The notes below the pieces were generated by a model. It worked only from the letters and a program-made list of their open reading frames with translations. It was not told the DNA's origin and did no database searches. The position numbers and the translations under genes are program-made. From the NCBI GenBank assembly GCA_010909165.1, contig MU008158.1:2381478-2445477 (forward strand): a stretch of 64,000 nucleotides of DNA. Reading direction: 5' to 3'. Positions 12,061 to 23,935 of this stretch are shown here, one piece after another. Numbering within the stretch: the stretch's first letter is position 1; each line of letters opens with the position of its first letter. Source of the stretch: Anthoceros angustus (lineage: Eukaryota; Streptophyta; Anthocerotopsida; Anthocerotales; Anthocerotaceae).

Positions 12061-14365
12061 TTTATAAATATGCAAAGATGAGAAGTCCCATCTACAACAG
12101 GGCGATCGCCCTAGGGGCCAGGCGAAGGAACCAGTCCACACGAATACTTTATTTCGTTTGTTACTCTTTTTTCGTTGGGTTGTGTGGAGGGTGTTTTGAA
12201 GGAGGATGTTCCCTTCGCGGGTACCAGATGGCCGGAACGGAGGCACGGTGACAGGCAAGGGCATAAAAAGGAGGAAAAAACTTTTGGAAACAGCGGTGGG
12301 TGGGACGACAGAGCAGAGGGGGTAGCAGGGGGCGTGGGGGTGCGCAGTGGAGTGTACGCCGGCCGGACCGGGCCGGGCCCGGCCCGATCCGGGCCCCAAT
12401 CCCGGGGAAAGAGACGCATCAAACGCATTATGCTCTTACCGGGCGTCTCAACCTACTCGCCAAAATCCTGCTCTTCCAAGAAGTGAGTGGTGGCGGGGAC
12501 AGTCCCGCGCCGGATAACGACGGCAACCCGCCCTCCGGTTACCCTAACTCCGGGCCCCACAGACACCTTTGCGCTGTAGCCTGCAGCCTGCGCTCCCCTA
12601 TGTGGACAGAACGGTGCAACGGTACGGGGGGCCGCGGGGACTGAACACCGTTCACGGCGCTCGGGTTAAACCGTGGTCGCCATCCGTGCATCACGATCAA
12701 GCGGCCGTGGCGCCCTTTTCATCTCCCTCCTCTTTCCTTCCCTCCAGCTCAAGCCTTCTCGCCGGGCGTGAATTGCTCATTTCTGGATTGCGCGTCAAGC
12801 CATCTTGCCGCTCCCGCGCAAGCTCTTGCTTGCGAGCCGTCTCCGGATCCGGGCCCGGCTCCTCGCACACGCGCCTCGAAGCGGTTCTCGGAGGCAAGGT
12901 CGTGAACATTTCTGATCGATCGCAGTAGGCCGACCACCAGCTGTGACGGTTGCGGGCATTGCGTGGCGTGCTGTGCTGTGCCTGGAGCGGCTTCGAATGA
13001 TCGAGGATGACGCAGAAAGAGGCGGGGCGCAGCGGAGAGCCCCCGCGGCTCTCGCCTCGTAAGCCGACATGTCCGGCGAACTTGAGAGACGCATCCGTGC
13101 TGCAAACCTCGTCAAGATTCTCCTTCCTTTGCTCTGATTCTTTTCCGCTTTCGGAGCCCTTCCCTTGCTAGCTCTGCCTCATCCTCCCCGTTTCTCAACC
13201 ACGACTCCTCGGTTCGGATGTCGTTGGACCTGTCCATTTGCCTGTCCCCAAGGTCGAGCCTTGCCTTTTCCGGTAGAATCTTCTTTCCTCTCCTAGCAGG
13301 CAATAGGATTGTGCCTGATTCCCTTTTTCGATCGTTTCAAGGGCGGCTGATTCTTTCGCTTTGAAGAACTTTGATCTTCAGGAGCACAACAGTCCTCTGA
13401 TTATCTCTTGTGGCTTCAAAGTTCATCATGACAGTGATTGAGACACGCCACACATGATCAAAGGGCTCGCTTGCACACTGTTTCCCGATAGGCTTTCCCA
13501 TCCAGATCCCAGACCTCTCCGCGGAGAGCTCAGCAGGTTCTCCTGAATTCTTCCCCTTTCGTTCTTCTTTGAGTCCCACGCGAATGTGCTGCAGCTCCTC
13601 CTCTCAGTCTGAGAGCTGCCACAGGGACTTTGCTTGGCAGCGATTGCAACAACTGTGAAACCAGCCCGTTGGCTCAGACTGGCCAGATATCAGAGACGTT
13701 TGGACAGAACTCGTCATCCACATTCTAAATATCCGGACCAAGCCTTGACGGATTACTACAGATGGCTGGTGGTTGCAACTCGCAACACCAGTCTGAGATT
13801 GCCGTTGTGTGTTGAACCAAGTCCATCAAGCGCCGTACAATTCACAAGCTGAGTGCAAGGAGCACTCACCAGTCAGTATCACTGAATGAGCACTAGCGCC
13901 AGTGCTTCTGTGCCAACATTCTGCACGGAGCTGTACTCGGAAACCACCAAGAGCTTGCATTTGCAAGAATGAGCGTTGCTCAACTGACTCCAGGTATGTG
14001 CTCATCCCTTGGCCAGCTCCACCAGTTTGTGTTGGCTGTTTCAAATCTGGGGCTGATCGCGCACACCTAAAGTTCTTCCAGAAGTATTAAACTCCTTTCA
14101 AGTCGATTGTCTTTCCTGCAATTCGAAAACAGTGTCGAATAGGGAACAGGGGTTGGGGATGAGATAACATGTGCGACCTGGCCCCACACTTTGCACGAGT
14201 CGCTTTTGTTGACAGACTGTAGATCATTTCTGTTCAAATTCTCAAGTGTTTAAATCTTGGAAGTGCTCTGCATTGCATTGCAGCAGTTGAGTGGTGCTCG
14301 TCTAAGCGAGCTAGTCGAGCAGCAGGTAGCTCACGCCTTCTGGCTCTAATTACAATGTATTTGCC
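12061..14365. other. GC-rich region upstream of the bHLH gene
   Basis: GC-rich DNA returns here, including a GGCCGG/GGGCCC-type low-complexity tract at about 12359-12400. No frame carries a recognisable domain. The position suggests promoter and 5' UTR (possibly intron-bearing) of the bHLH gene that starts near 14366. Confidence 0.4.
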
Positions 14366-16846
14366 ATGACAGGGCTTGATCAGCTAGGATTTATCCGCAT
14401 TCAACGGCACTCCAACGTCATGCAACACTTCAGCTCGAGCAGCATGCTCTACGAGGACATTAGCTACTTATGCCGTCCTGGCGAGGTTAATTTCTCTCTT
14501 GATGAAGATGCAGTAGATTCTGGGCACAGCACGTCGAATCTGCTGGGTATATCGGAGAGCTTTCAGCAGCAACAAGTTCAGGGCTCAAGTGCGATCGGAC
14601 TCACCGTATCAGGAGTGTCACCATTTTCTCTTGAGGTATCGACCGAAGAGAACATATCCTCTCAGGCTAGTAGACCAGAGAATTCGTCTCTCGGCGAACA
14701 GGTTAGCAGCGGCATGCGACATCCGGTTTTGAACCAGGGAGTGGACTTCGAAGTAGACGATTCGACAGGGTCTCAGCTTCTGCAGGTTCACATCTTATGC
14801 TCAGGAATGCTTGTTATTGCGTTTTCGGAAGTCCTCTCGTGTGATCATAGACTGAAGCTTGTCATTACTGACCTAGGATCTCGTCTTGGCATTAAAACGA
14901 CATGGTCTTGAAAGCATGAGGTGTTGTCAGAATGAATTGATGTCCCGCGGTAGCGTCCAGTTCATATGCTCCGTCGGAACTCATTGGTGAATCTTGATCG
15001 CAGGAGATGCTCCAGTCACAGTCTGGGGAGCGCACTAGTAAGCACACAGTGCATGGTGTAAGATCCGCAACCGCAAATAATGCTTCACCTGTTACTGTTC
15101 CTGGGACTGAGTGCCAGCAGGAGAGGACTGCAGCCTCGCAATGGGAAGATAGCCTTCATGTTTTTCATGAAATGCTTCTTCAACAGCAGCAGCAGCAGCA
15201 AGCAGCAGCACAGCTTCAGGAACACTTTTTTGGCACCAGCCCGGGTAACGCCGGATCCAATTCTTCCTCGGAACATAACCATCATCACGGCGCATCTCAC
15301 AGCCCACATGTTGGTGGACCGCATGGTCCCCGGGGAGCAGTAACAGTCCCAGGGCCACATAGTTCAGGAGGGGCTGGAAACTATCTACCTGGTAAGCTCA
15401 TCTTTCTAGATGACAGTTTTCGAAATCTCTTTAAAGACATCCGGGATGCTTTGTGCTTTATTTTATTGCTCAATTCCTTCAGCCCTTGCTAACAGAATTA
15501 TAGGTCATCTCTTGCAGGCTCGAAGTTCCCCGGAGAATCAGAACTTCTAAGCCTCCTTCAGCTACCTCGATGTGCTGCTTCCTCACTGCCAAACAGCACA
15601 TTCCCGCCCAGAAGGCCTACAGCTGGCATTCCTGGCTATCACATTCCAGGCTCAGGCTGTGGAGTCGACAGTATTTACGAAACAGGTCCCACTTCAAGAC
15701 ACCACCTTCAGAATTCTCTTCAACAGCTTCAGAACCAGCCTCACAGCAGTAATTTGAATGCCTCACCCGCAGTGCCGTTGGCTCACCTGTTCCAGAACTT
15801 ACCCCAGGCTGGCTCCACAGGTTCAGAATCGCTGCAGCTTCATTCAAACAAGAGTTCTTTGTTGCAGAATCTTGGATTTGGCCGGCAATCAATGGGAACA
15901 GTAATTGATCTCGATCATCAGGAGAAAGAGAGTGGAATCATAGGGAGCTTGCTGCAGGGCCGTGAATACGTTCATCAAGACGCAGCTAATACACAAGCCG
16001 CACGAGTCAGTGGCCTTGGCTCAGGGTTCAGCTTTGACTCCAGCTTACTGAAGGGGAATATGGCAAAAGGTGGAGAACCCCGAGGGATAAATCACTTCGC
16101 CACTGAGAGGCAGCGTCGGGAGTTTTTAAACGAGAAGTATCAGACTCTGCGATCGCTTGTTCCGAACCCATCAAAGGTAAGTACCTCACGACATCTGTTG
16201 ATTCGCTACAAAGCTTGTACATGTATCTTATATCAGGTGGTGTGTGATACTTGTGTCCCAAGCAGGCTGACAGAGCATCTATTGTGGCCGACGCTATAGA
16301 GTATGTGAAGGAGCTTAAAAGAACGCTTCAAGAGCTCCAGCTGCTTGTGGAGGAAAAGCGACGAGGCGCAGGGAAGAGACAGAAGCGATCGGAGGATGGG
16401 AACGCTGGCGCCGATGGATCAGACACAACTTCCCAGCCAGACCACCAGCCACAAATGCAGATGTGTACTGATCCTGGCTCGCAGCTACGAAGCTCATGGC
16501 TACAACGAACCTCGCAACAGGGTACCCATGTGGATGTTAGGATCGTCCACGATGAAGTGAACATAAAGCTGACTCAACGGAAGCGAAGGAAGTGCTTGCT
16601 TGATGTGATGATTTTGCTTCACGAGCTACACCTGGACCTGCTTCATGCAGGCGGTGCTAGTGTCGGGGAACATGATATCTACATGTTCAACACAAAGGTA
16701 TGGATGTCTCCTGAAACTTCCTTGAGATACATCGGCTCCCGCATACTGTCTAACACAGGCCTGCTTTGCAGATCAGCGAAGGATCGTCATCCATCTATGC
16801 TGGCTACATTGCAGCAAAAGTGATCGAAGCAGTAGATCGCCCTTGA
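14366..16846 (+). CDS. bHLH transcription factor, tapetum-type (bHLH010/089/091, EAT1-like)
   Basis: Nuclear DNA-binding regulator of about 657 aa. Exons: 14366-14785, 15004-15391, 15518-16176, 16266-16697, 16772-16846, all in phase. The basic-HLH domain (about residues 461-515) carries NHFATERQRRE followed by a PNPSKADRAS loop split by an intron, the hallmark of the plant subgroup II factors bHLH010/089/091 (rice EAT1). A second family motif, LLSLLQLPRC, lies at the start of exon 3. The C-terminal region with KISEGSSSIYAGYIAAK resembles the ACT-like fold of this group. Exon 2 encodes a polyglutamine run (15182-15216). In angiosperms these factors control tapetum and pollen development, and the homologue in a seed-free plant would be expected to act in sporangium or spore-wall development (inference). 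The start is uncertain: a downstream ATG at about 14444 begins MLYEDISYL, which resembles the N-terminus of the angiosperm relatives. Confidence 0.88.
15182..15216 (+). repeat. CAG trinucleotide run encoding polyglutamine in the bHLH gene
   Basis: CAG-rich run inside exon 2 of the bHLH gene, translated as a glutamine tract interrupted by alanine. Such tracts vary in length between individuals and can tune activation strength. Confidence 0.8.
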
Positions 16847-17310
16847 CCGCCTGTACATTTTGTAGTCATTAAATTACAGTATAAGCCACACCAGCTGTAG
16901 TGCGCGAAACTCGTGGAAGTTGTGCCGAGCATACATTCGAGGCTCTAGTACTTATCATTCTGGAGAGAACTGTTACAATACTGTGTCATGTGACAATGTA
17001 ATTCCTGCCTGATAAGTGCACGCGAGGTTGCGTTTCTTTTGAGCGACAAGGCTTCATTGTAGAAACCCAATGCCCATCTGATTGAATAGCCTGTGCAGGA
17101 AGGATATTTATTAACTGAACAGTAATATCTACAAGGATTTCGAAAAATATACAGTAGTTCCTTACAAGTTCTCGAACACTACCTACTCGCAACAGTCGCA
17201 GGTACGGAGTCCAACTCTACTTGCTCCACCCCGCATGCTAGGGATGGACGCCAAGGCTCTGTAAGCTACAAGAACAAAGATGACGCATCAACTGCTGTGA
17301 AGAAATACTT

Positions 17311-19866
17311 CTAGTCTACCTCCTCCATTTTGCTACCCTCAACTTCAGTGTCCTCCTCCATTGCCGGTAAATCGGCGTCCTGATCCGCAGTTGCTTCGTC
17401 GTCAATGCAGAGACCAAGTTTGAGCATACGGTGAATGCGTGCACCGAAGGTGTTTGGGTCGTCCAAGCTGAACCCAGAAGTAAGGAGGGCCGTCTCGTAC
17501 AGGAGATGTACCAGATCTTTGAAAGACTTATCGTTCTTGTCAACTTCAGCCCTCTTTCGAAGTTCCTCCATGATGTTATTTTCTGGATTAATCTCCATGG
17601 TCTTCTTGCTAGACATGTGGCTTGACATAGTTGTATCACGGAGTGCTTGGGCCTTCATGATCCTCTCCATGTTAGCGCTCCACCCATATTCTCCAGTGAC
17701 AAGCACACAAGGAGAGTCAACAATACGATCGGATACAACCACTTTTTCGACCCTATCCCCAAGAATCCCCTTGATCGACTTGCACAACACCTCAAACTTG
17801 GCCTTTTTCTCCTCCTTAGCCTTTTTCTCTTCCTCCGTTTCTTCCAGGTTCAACCCCTCTTTTGTTGCAGATACAAGCTTCTTACCATCGTACTCCTTCA
17901 ACTGCCCCACTGCGTACTCATCAATGGCATCCACCATAAACAACACTTCATACCCCTTCTTCCTCAACCTTTCTAAAAAGGGGGAGTTCTCCACTGCTGT
18001 TTTACTCTCGCCTGTGATGTAATACATATCTTTTTGCCCCTCTTTCATTCTAGTCACATAATCCTTGAGGCTGGTCATTTCATCACCACTCTTAGTAGAG
18101 TGGTATCGGAGCAACTCCGCCAGCTTTGTTCTATTCTGGCTGTCCTCATGTATACCCAACTTCAGATTCTTCGCAAATGCTTCATAGAACTTTATATACT
18201 TCTCCTTGTCCTCAGCAATTTCAGAGAAGAGCTCAAGAGACTTCTTCACCAAATTTTTTCTGATGACCTTCAAGATCTTGTTCTGCTGCAACATTTCTCT
18301 GCTTATGTTCAGTGGTAAGTCCTCAGAGTCAACAACACCTTTTATGAATCCCAGATACTCAGGAATGAGCTCCTCACAGTTGTCCATGATGAACACCCGG
18401 CGAACATAAAGCTTGATATTGTTCAGCTTCTTTCTGGTATCAAATAAGTCAAAAGGAGCTCTCTGAGGCACAAAGAGAATTGCTTTGAACTCCAGTTGAC
18501 CTTCCACAGAGAAGTGCTTTACTGCCAGGTGCTCATCCCAGTCGTTAGTAAGGCTCTTATAGAAGGCGGCATACTCTTCTTTGGTGACCTCCTCAGGTTT
18601 CCGCATCCAGATTGGTTTTTGCTTGTTGACTAGAGTCCACTCGTGTGAAACTTCTTTCACTTTCTTCTTCTTCTTCTCCTTATCCTTGTCATCAACATCC
18701 TCAATTTTGACGTCATTTTCCTCCTTCTCCTCTTCCTCCTCATCAGATACTTCCTTTTCAGTTGTCTTCTCAGTCCACAAAGAGATTGGGTAGCTTATAA
18801 ACTCCGAATGCTTTTTTATAAGATCTTTCAACCGCCTTTCTTCTAAATAGTCCAACTATTGACACCACAATGAAACTTCTCAACAGCTTGCTGAAAAGTA
18901 GAAGCAATAATAGGCACAAGGAACGTGCTAAGAGAAGCCTTCAAAAAACGTTCAGCACTCCGGACGGATTTGTGCACTACAGTCAAGAGGACAGGAAAAC
19001 GTACCTGATCTTCTTTAAGATAGAGAGTGATTTTAGTTCCCCTTCCAAGGGACTCTCCTGAGATATCTCTTGTCACAGTGAAAGAACCACCTGCCTGTGA
19101 CTCCCAGATGTACTGGTCATCATCGTTATGCTTTGTGGTCACAACTACCCTCTCAGCGACCAGATATGCAGAATAAAATCCGACTCCGAATTGCCCTATC
19201 ATGCTAACATCAGCCCCTGCTTGAAGCGCTTCCATAAACTCCTTTGTTCCAGAACGAGCAATTGTCCCCAAATTGCTCACCAGATCTGCAACACAGAAAA
19301 GTCCAATCAGCGGTGCACGCTACAGACACCAGCACATCACATGTAGAGACATCCATCAACGCTATTATCACCAGATACTAATACTTACCAGACTTTGTCA
19401 TCCCGATCCCACTGTCAATTGTGCTTAATGTCTTGTTGGTCTTGTCGGGCACAATGTGAATATAAAGTTCAGGGTTGGTATCCAGCTTGCTCTTGTCCGT
19501 CAAACTCTCAAATCGGATTTTATCCAAGGCCTGCAAACTCAAGAGACTGAAATCAAAATCGTCAAACTGAACTGCAATCCATCCAAACCACAAGTGGACG
19601 TACAGCCTCTCCTAGCATGCAAGTACTCAAACGAATTCAAGCAATATCGTTCAGCTTCGACTCCCTAGACAACAACGCATGCAGCACAAATCTCAGCCTG
19701 CACTCACGTCAGACGCGTTGCTTATCAGCTCTCGCAGAAATATCTCCTTGTTGCTGTAGAAAGTGTTGATGATGAGCGACAACAGCTGATTTATCTCAGC
19801 CTGGAAGGCGAACGTCTCGGAGTGCTCCGCCATGGGAACATCCTGAGCCCCTTCAACCTGAGCCAT
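17311..19866 (-). CDS. HSP90: Cytosolic heat-shock protein 90, copy 1
   Basis: ATP-dependent cytosolic chaperone of 708 aa. Exons on the minus strand: 19866-19708, 19530-19389, 19285-19005, 18855-17311; phases agree. The N-terminal GHKL ATPase has [20 protein letters not shown], the [11 protein letters not shown] helix with the catalytic Glu, DSGIGMTK, and [15 protein letters not shown] charged lysine/glutamate linker (18660-18760) precedes the middle domain, and the protein ends in MEEVD, the TPR co-chaperone docking motif diagnostic of cytosolic HSP90. Clients include kinases, receptors and NLR proteins. It is convergent with the bHLH gene (464 bp between stops) and divergent from the second HSP90 copy at 24660, with which it shares all three intron positions. 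The 5' flank carries a telo-box. A complete, apparently functional gene. Confidence 0.97.
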
Positions 19867-20091
19867 AGCGGCAGTCTGGCACAAAGTAAGCCTTCAGAAA
19901 AAACGCGAGCCTGAATCAGAAAAACCTTCTCGCAGGCGCCAAGCTCATAATTTCAACAAAATTCACGACTACGGGACTGATCGCAGACGCCAAGTTGCGA
20001 GCACTGGCGAACAACGAAGACAGACTCCACGCGACAAGGTGGCACATGCGACGTGGACGACCGACGAGTTTCCCATCATCATAAACCCGTT

Positions 20092-20100
20092 AAACCCTAG
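20092..20100. promoter_or_regulatory. Telo-box-like motif upstream of HSP90 copy 1
   Basis: The sequence AAACCCTAG lies about 226 bp upstream of the HSP90 copy 1 start codon. Telo-boxes (AAACCCTA) are common near the 5' ends of plant housekeeping genes. The assignment rests on motif and position only. Confidence 0.4.
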
Positions 20101-20313
20101 GCAGCCCGCCCCTAACCGACTCCGTTACGCTCCTGGTCGCTAACAGCACATGCGGCTGGTCCCACATGTCATTAAACGTAACAGCGTGTGCATCTCCCAT
20201 CCGGGGGGGACCGGTTTTGTTAACACTGTGGATGGACACCGTCAGCACCCAACAAGTGGGCGGGAGCTCTGTTTCTCAGCCATTCGCTTTTTCCTTTTTC
20301 CCAGTGGTGCAAA

Positions 20314-20757
20314 ATGGAGTATGTCAAATATCAACTGGGAGTATTGCAGAAACAGCTGAATGTACTAGGTGAAAATGATGACACCATTACCTCTATGCTT
20401 AAGGATCAAAGGGAGGCACAACACCATCTCATGAAAGCTATCCAGAAAAACATGCAATTAATGCTTGAAGCAGAGCAGCATTTACTTTACAGAATGGATA
20501 TAGTAGAAAAACGGGCTAAGGCAAGATTAATAAATGCATCAAGGGAAATTAATCAACATTTAGAACCATTGCCTGATGATAAAGGCCAATATCCTGATAG
20601 ATTTCCCTCTACTCCTGCTGTACTTGCAAACCTTGACATCCCTACTGTGACAGCATTATTAGCATTCTATGGCTTGGATCCTACTGGATCTCATACATCA
20701 AGACGAGATCGCTTGTCCAAGCATATAGGAGTTCTTGGTACAACTTCATGCCATTAG
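20314..20757 (+). CDS. Orphan 147-aa protein: coiled coil plus SAP-like C-terminus
   Basis: Not recognised as a named family. The open frame starts with MEYVKYQLGVLQKQL and has a heptad-like, charged region (about residues 1-85: leucines, Glu and Lys, EAEQHLLYRMDIVEKRAKAR) that should form a coiled coil. Near residues 107-138 it has a pattern of spaced leucines and RRDRL after GLDPTGSH that resembles a SAP DNA-binding helix pair. Codon use is strongly AT-rich, unlike the HSP90 genes on either side, so it may be a mobile-element or horizontally acquired gene. No ATP, nuclease or protease motif is visible. It could be one exon of a longer gene. Expression is unknown. Confidence 0.5.
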   Translation: MEYVKYQLGVLQKQLNVLGENDDTITSMLKDQREAQHHLMKAIQKNMQLMLEAEQHLLYRMDIVEKRAKARLINASREINQHLEPLPDDKGQYPDRFPSTPAVLANLDIPTVTALLAFYGLDPTGSHTSRRDRLSKHIGVLGTTSCH

Positions 20758-22154
20758 TTTCATACTTAGACTCAACAAAATCACACATCACCCATTCTAG
20801 GCAAAGGAATCATTAGTTAGAAAGCTCACATTTAGAGAACTAGAAAGTGATTAATAGTTATTCGTCAACACCCAAATGTATTTAGGATTAGTCTCAATTG
20901 CTATATGTCCACGAGTGGTTAACTAGTCTATGGAATGTGTGCACTTCCACCTAGTTTCAGAAAAGACTCTAAGATGTTGTCCACTTATGACATGAAACAC
21001 TTCCACTTGCATAATGGATTTCGACACGGTCATCACACATTGTGAAGGTTAGTGCTAACTTCTTCATAGATGCTTCATGAAGAATGCTTTTGTAACTAAG
21101 GTTTCAATCTTTTGCAGCTGAATTTATTTAAAAACTCATATTATATTTTGAAGCTTAGAAGAATCTATGATGTCTTGCAACAAGCAAGCAAGTTATACCT
21201 ATTATTAGAGCAAGCTACATTTGGTTGCGACTTTATTTATGACCTAATACTACAACCTCAATTACCATCTTTCTTTAATTTGGTTTTGATATGACGCTAG
21301 CTTTGCTTCCTTCTTGAGAGTTCTTGAATGTAAATAGGGATAAATGCATTTGTGCCTCTATTTTGTTAATTAGATCCAATTTCTGTATAGAATATAATTG
21401 ATAAACTCTCATACAATGTAGTTCCCATAGCATCTTTCATTCTTACCATTAAATTTTTTTCAAAACATTGATAAAACTCTCTCTCTAAACATTGATAACA
21501 CTCTCTAAACATTGATAACAGCACAACATTTTCCCTATGAATGTACCCAATTTAGTCCCAGATAAGGTTCCACTTATATTTTACTAATAATAATATGAAT
21601 ACTTAAATGGTTTCATACTTGTAACTACCAAATCCATGAATTTTTTGCTAACAAATTTAATGTAATCTAGGTTGAAATAAATCTCATGCATACCCGAAGT
21701 TGAAAAGTAGAAAGAAAGAATTTCGTTGCCTACAAACTTTAAATATCTTTCAAACAGAAAGCTAGTTTTAACTACTATGTTCCAGCAAAAGGAGAAAAAG
21801 TAGTAGTAATCTTCGCTATAAAAATTTCTTTCATATAAGCTTATTCCAAGAAGAAAATGCTGAGAACTCATTAAGTACATCATATGTGAAGAATTTATTA
21901 GCTTGTGTGTTATTATATACACGAAGTAAGTATTCAAGCTAGCTTTACAAAAGACTTGCTCAAAATATTTCCTTGAAGGAAGGTTATGTGATGTAGCCTT
22001 AGGTTTTTAACCAATAAGCTTATCCATCCTCAATACTTACTCCTCATACTCGTTTTACTTTTATTGGTGTCTATGCAGGAATAAAGCAAATATATGACAA
22101 TAAAGGTACTACACACATGTGATTTTAATAATGTAGTGAATAATATAGATTCAT
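20758..22154. other. AT-rich spacer between the two orphan frames
   Basis: AT-rich DNA with no frame showing a domain. A short repeat, CTCTCTAAACATTGATAA, recurs at about 21480-21520. The 21584-21937 minus frame is rich in Phe, Tyr and Ile, as expected of chance frames in AT-rich DNA. The stretch may hold introns if the two flanking orphan frames belong to one gene, but no splice set could be proved. Confidence 0.4.
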
Positions 22155-23468
22155 GTGTGTATCTTAATGTGTATAGGACTAAGGGTTATGGATACTACAC
22201 ATTATTTAAAGGCAAGTCCTCCGAACTTTTATTCTCAAGAAGACACCTTTAAAGAAAGGAGTAACTTGGTGCGTATTGCAATTAGTGGCTCTCCAAATTT
22301 ACGACTACTTAGGTCTAATGAGAAGTGTAAATCTTGCTTGCTGAATTTTCAAAGCAATCGTGGAGAATTGTATTTCAAAGAAAATATCAAGAAATCAAAT
22401 ATTCCCCTCCGGAACATGATATCAAAATATGAAGACCATCAACATTTACGACTACTTCGTCTCAATATGAAAATAATTAATAAGCCGTCTTCAGCATTCA
22501 AGAGGAACAGCAAAAAACATTTTCTAATGAAAATTGGAAACCCTACTCACATATCAAATGATCATTTGAATAGATATATACCAATCCGGTCAAAAAGTAT
22601 ACAAACTAATGAAATTTGTATGATGAGCCCTACAAATGAACCGAATGAAAGTGTGAAGAAGATAGTGTATGGAAATGAGTTGGACACCCTCAGATACATC
22701 GAAATGACTCCGAATGCGTTTAAGCTAGACAAAAACTATGCTATTGCACAAATTAATGAGAATAAACAACATAGCCTTCTAATAAATCAAGAACCTCAAT
22801 ACGGAGTACTTACAAAAGTACCTATAAGATTACCAATGGGATTTGAAGGGAACTTAGCATATGTAAAACCTTTGAGAATGGATGATAAAATTCAAAATAT
22901 AACCAATTTATCTAGATCTCTTCTTGGAAATCAAAATTTTCAATCAAACAACAACAAACATATCTTAGAAGAGGAGCTTGTGCGTGTTCACAATACATCT
23001 ATAGTTGTACCCCATGATGTAATGGATGGAGATGCAGTAGTGCAACCTAAACAAGTTGTTAAAGATTCAGACCAAAATACGGATCCAACACAACTCTCTA
23101 GAGTAGTGGTAAGTCACATGGAAAAATTTATTGATTCTTGGGTTGCTTATAAGCAAATGAGGCAATCGCAAGAAAAGGAAAAGGCCAACATTAAAATAAG
23201 AGCCTTGTATCATTCTCAATTAGCAGCTACACAAAATGAAGAAAAAGATATCCTAGTTTCCTCAAAAGAGAGGAAACGCACTAATATGCACATTTCCGCA
23301 CCATCACGAAAAATGGGGGTTAAAGAAATGAATAGAGGCCATAAATTGGACAAACAACTCTCTATTGCTGGATGTTATTTTAGAGAGCATTTGAAAATGG
23401 GCAGACCCTTAGAAGCTCTTGTAAACTTTGCTCAATCCCTCTCAAAGTTTTCACAATTCAGTTCCTAG
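22155..23468 (+). CDS. Orphan 437-aa protein, AT-rich, unrecognised
   Basis: A long uninterrupted frame in AT-rich DNA; the more likely start is the ATG at 22188 (MDTTHYLKASPP). I do not recognise the family. Visible features are a basic, Asn/Ser/Lys-rich composition, an internal duplication of an LRLLR.N segment (near 22296 and 22445), and a C-terminal third with a charged helical stretch (SHMEKFIDSWVAYKQMRQSQEKEKANIK). It ends with a possible helical segment, YFREHLKMGRPLEALVNFAQSL. No transmembrane helix, signal peptide or catalytic motif is evident. Its length is improbable by chance at this base composition, so it was probably coding recently. Codon use differs from every neighbouring gene, suggesting a transposable-element, viral-derived or transferred origin (inference). 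Confidence 0.5.
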   Translation: MCILMCIGLRVMDTTHYLKASPPNFYSQEDTFKERSNLVRIAISGSPNLRLLRSNEKCKSCLLNFQSNRGELYFKENIKKSNIPLRNMISKYEDHQHLRLLRLNMKIINKPSSAFKRNSKKHFLMKIGNPTHISNDHLNRYIPIRSKSIQTNEICMMSPTNEPNESVKKIVYGNELDTLRYIEMTPNAFKLDKNYAIAQINENKQHSLLINQEPQYGVLTKVPIRLPMGFEGNLAYVKPLRMDDKIQNITNLSRSLLGNQNFQSNNNKHILEEELVRVHNTSIVVPHDVMDGDAVVQPKQVVKDSDQNTDPTQLSRVVVSHMEKFIDSWVAYKQMRQSQEKEKANIKIRALYHSQLAATQNEEKDILVSSKERKRTNMHISAPSRKMGVKEMNRGHKLDKQLSIAGCYFREHLKMGRPLEALVNFAQSLSKFSQFSS

Positions 23469-23801
23469 AATCACTACTTATGAAATAAGTAGAAAAAGTA
23501 TAAGTAGTCTCATAAGGTACATGTCTATGCAAGAGCGAAGACTGAGGATCATGGCCCTAAGACCTTACCAAGGCATGGAAATGATATAAACTGAAGGCAT
23601 ATTCACTTTTGTGAACAAGGCTAGACTATTCTCAATGTCCATGGTGGATTGCCACCCATTTAGTTAGCTGGGGTTTTCTCCCATTAGGAGGGCTTTGTTG
23701 TCGGACTATCTTTCTGAATATGGACCTTAACCAAAGGATTATCATGCCAGACCACGTGGCCCAAGATCTTCCTTCAATGGGTCACTGGCTTTGCACCATA
23801 A

Positions 23802-23935
23802 GCTAGCATTTCCCCAATGCATATAGTAGGCTAGCATTTCCTCATTGGGGAAATGCTAGCATTTCCCCAATGCATATAGTAGGCTAGCATTTTCCCATTG
23901 GGAAAATGCTAGCATGTCCCCAATGCATATAGTAG
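23802..23935. repeat. Tandem 53-bp hairpin repeat
   Basis: A 28 bp unit (GCTAGCATTTCCCCAATGCA plus ATATAGTAG) alternates with a 25 bp unit, giving a 53 bp period over about 2.5 copies: 28-mers at 23802, 23855 and 23908, 25-mers at 23830 and 23883. Each 25-mer plus the next GCTAGC forms an inverted repeat: arms 23830-23841 with 23849-23860 (12 bp), and 23883-23896 with 23900-23913 (14 bp, 3-nt loop). The second hairpin is perfect. Confidence 0.9.
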
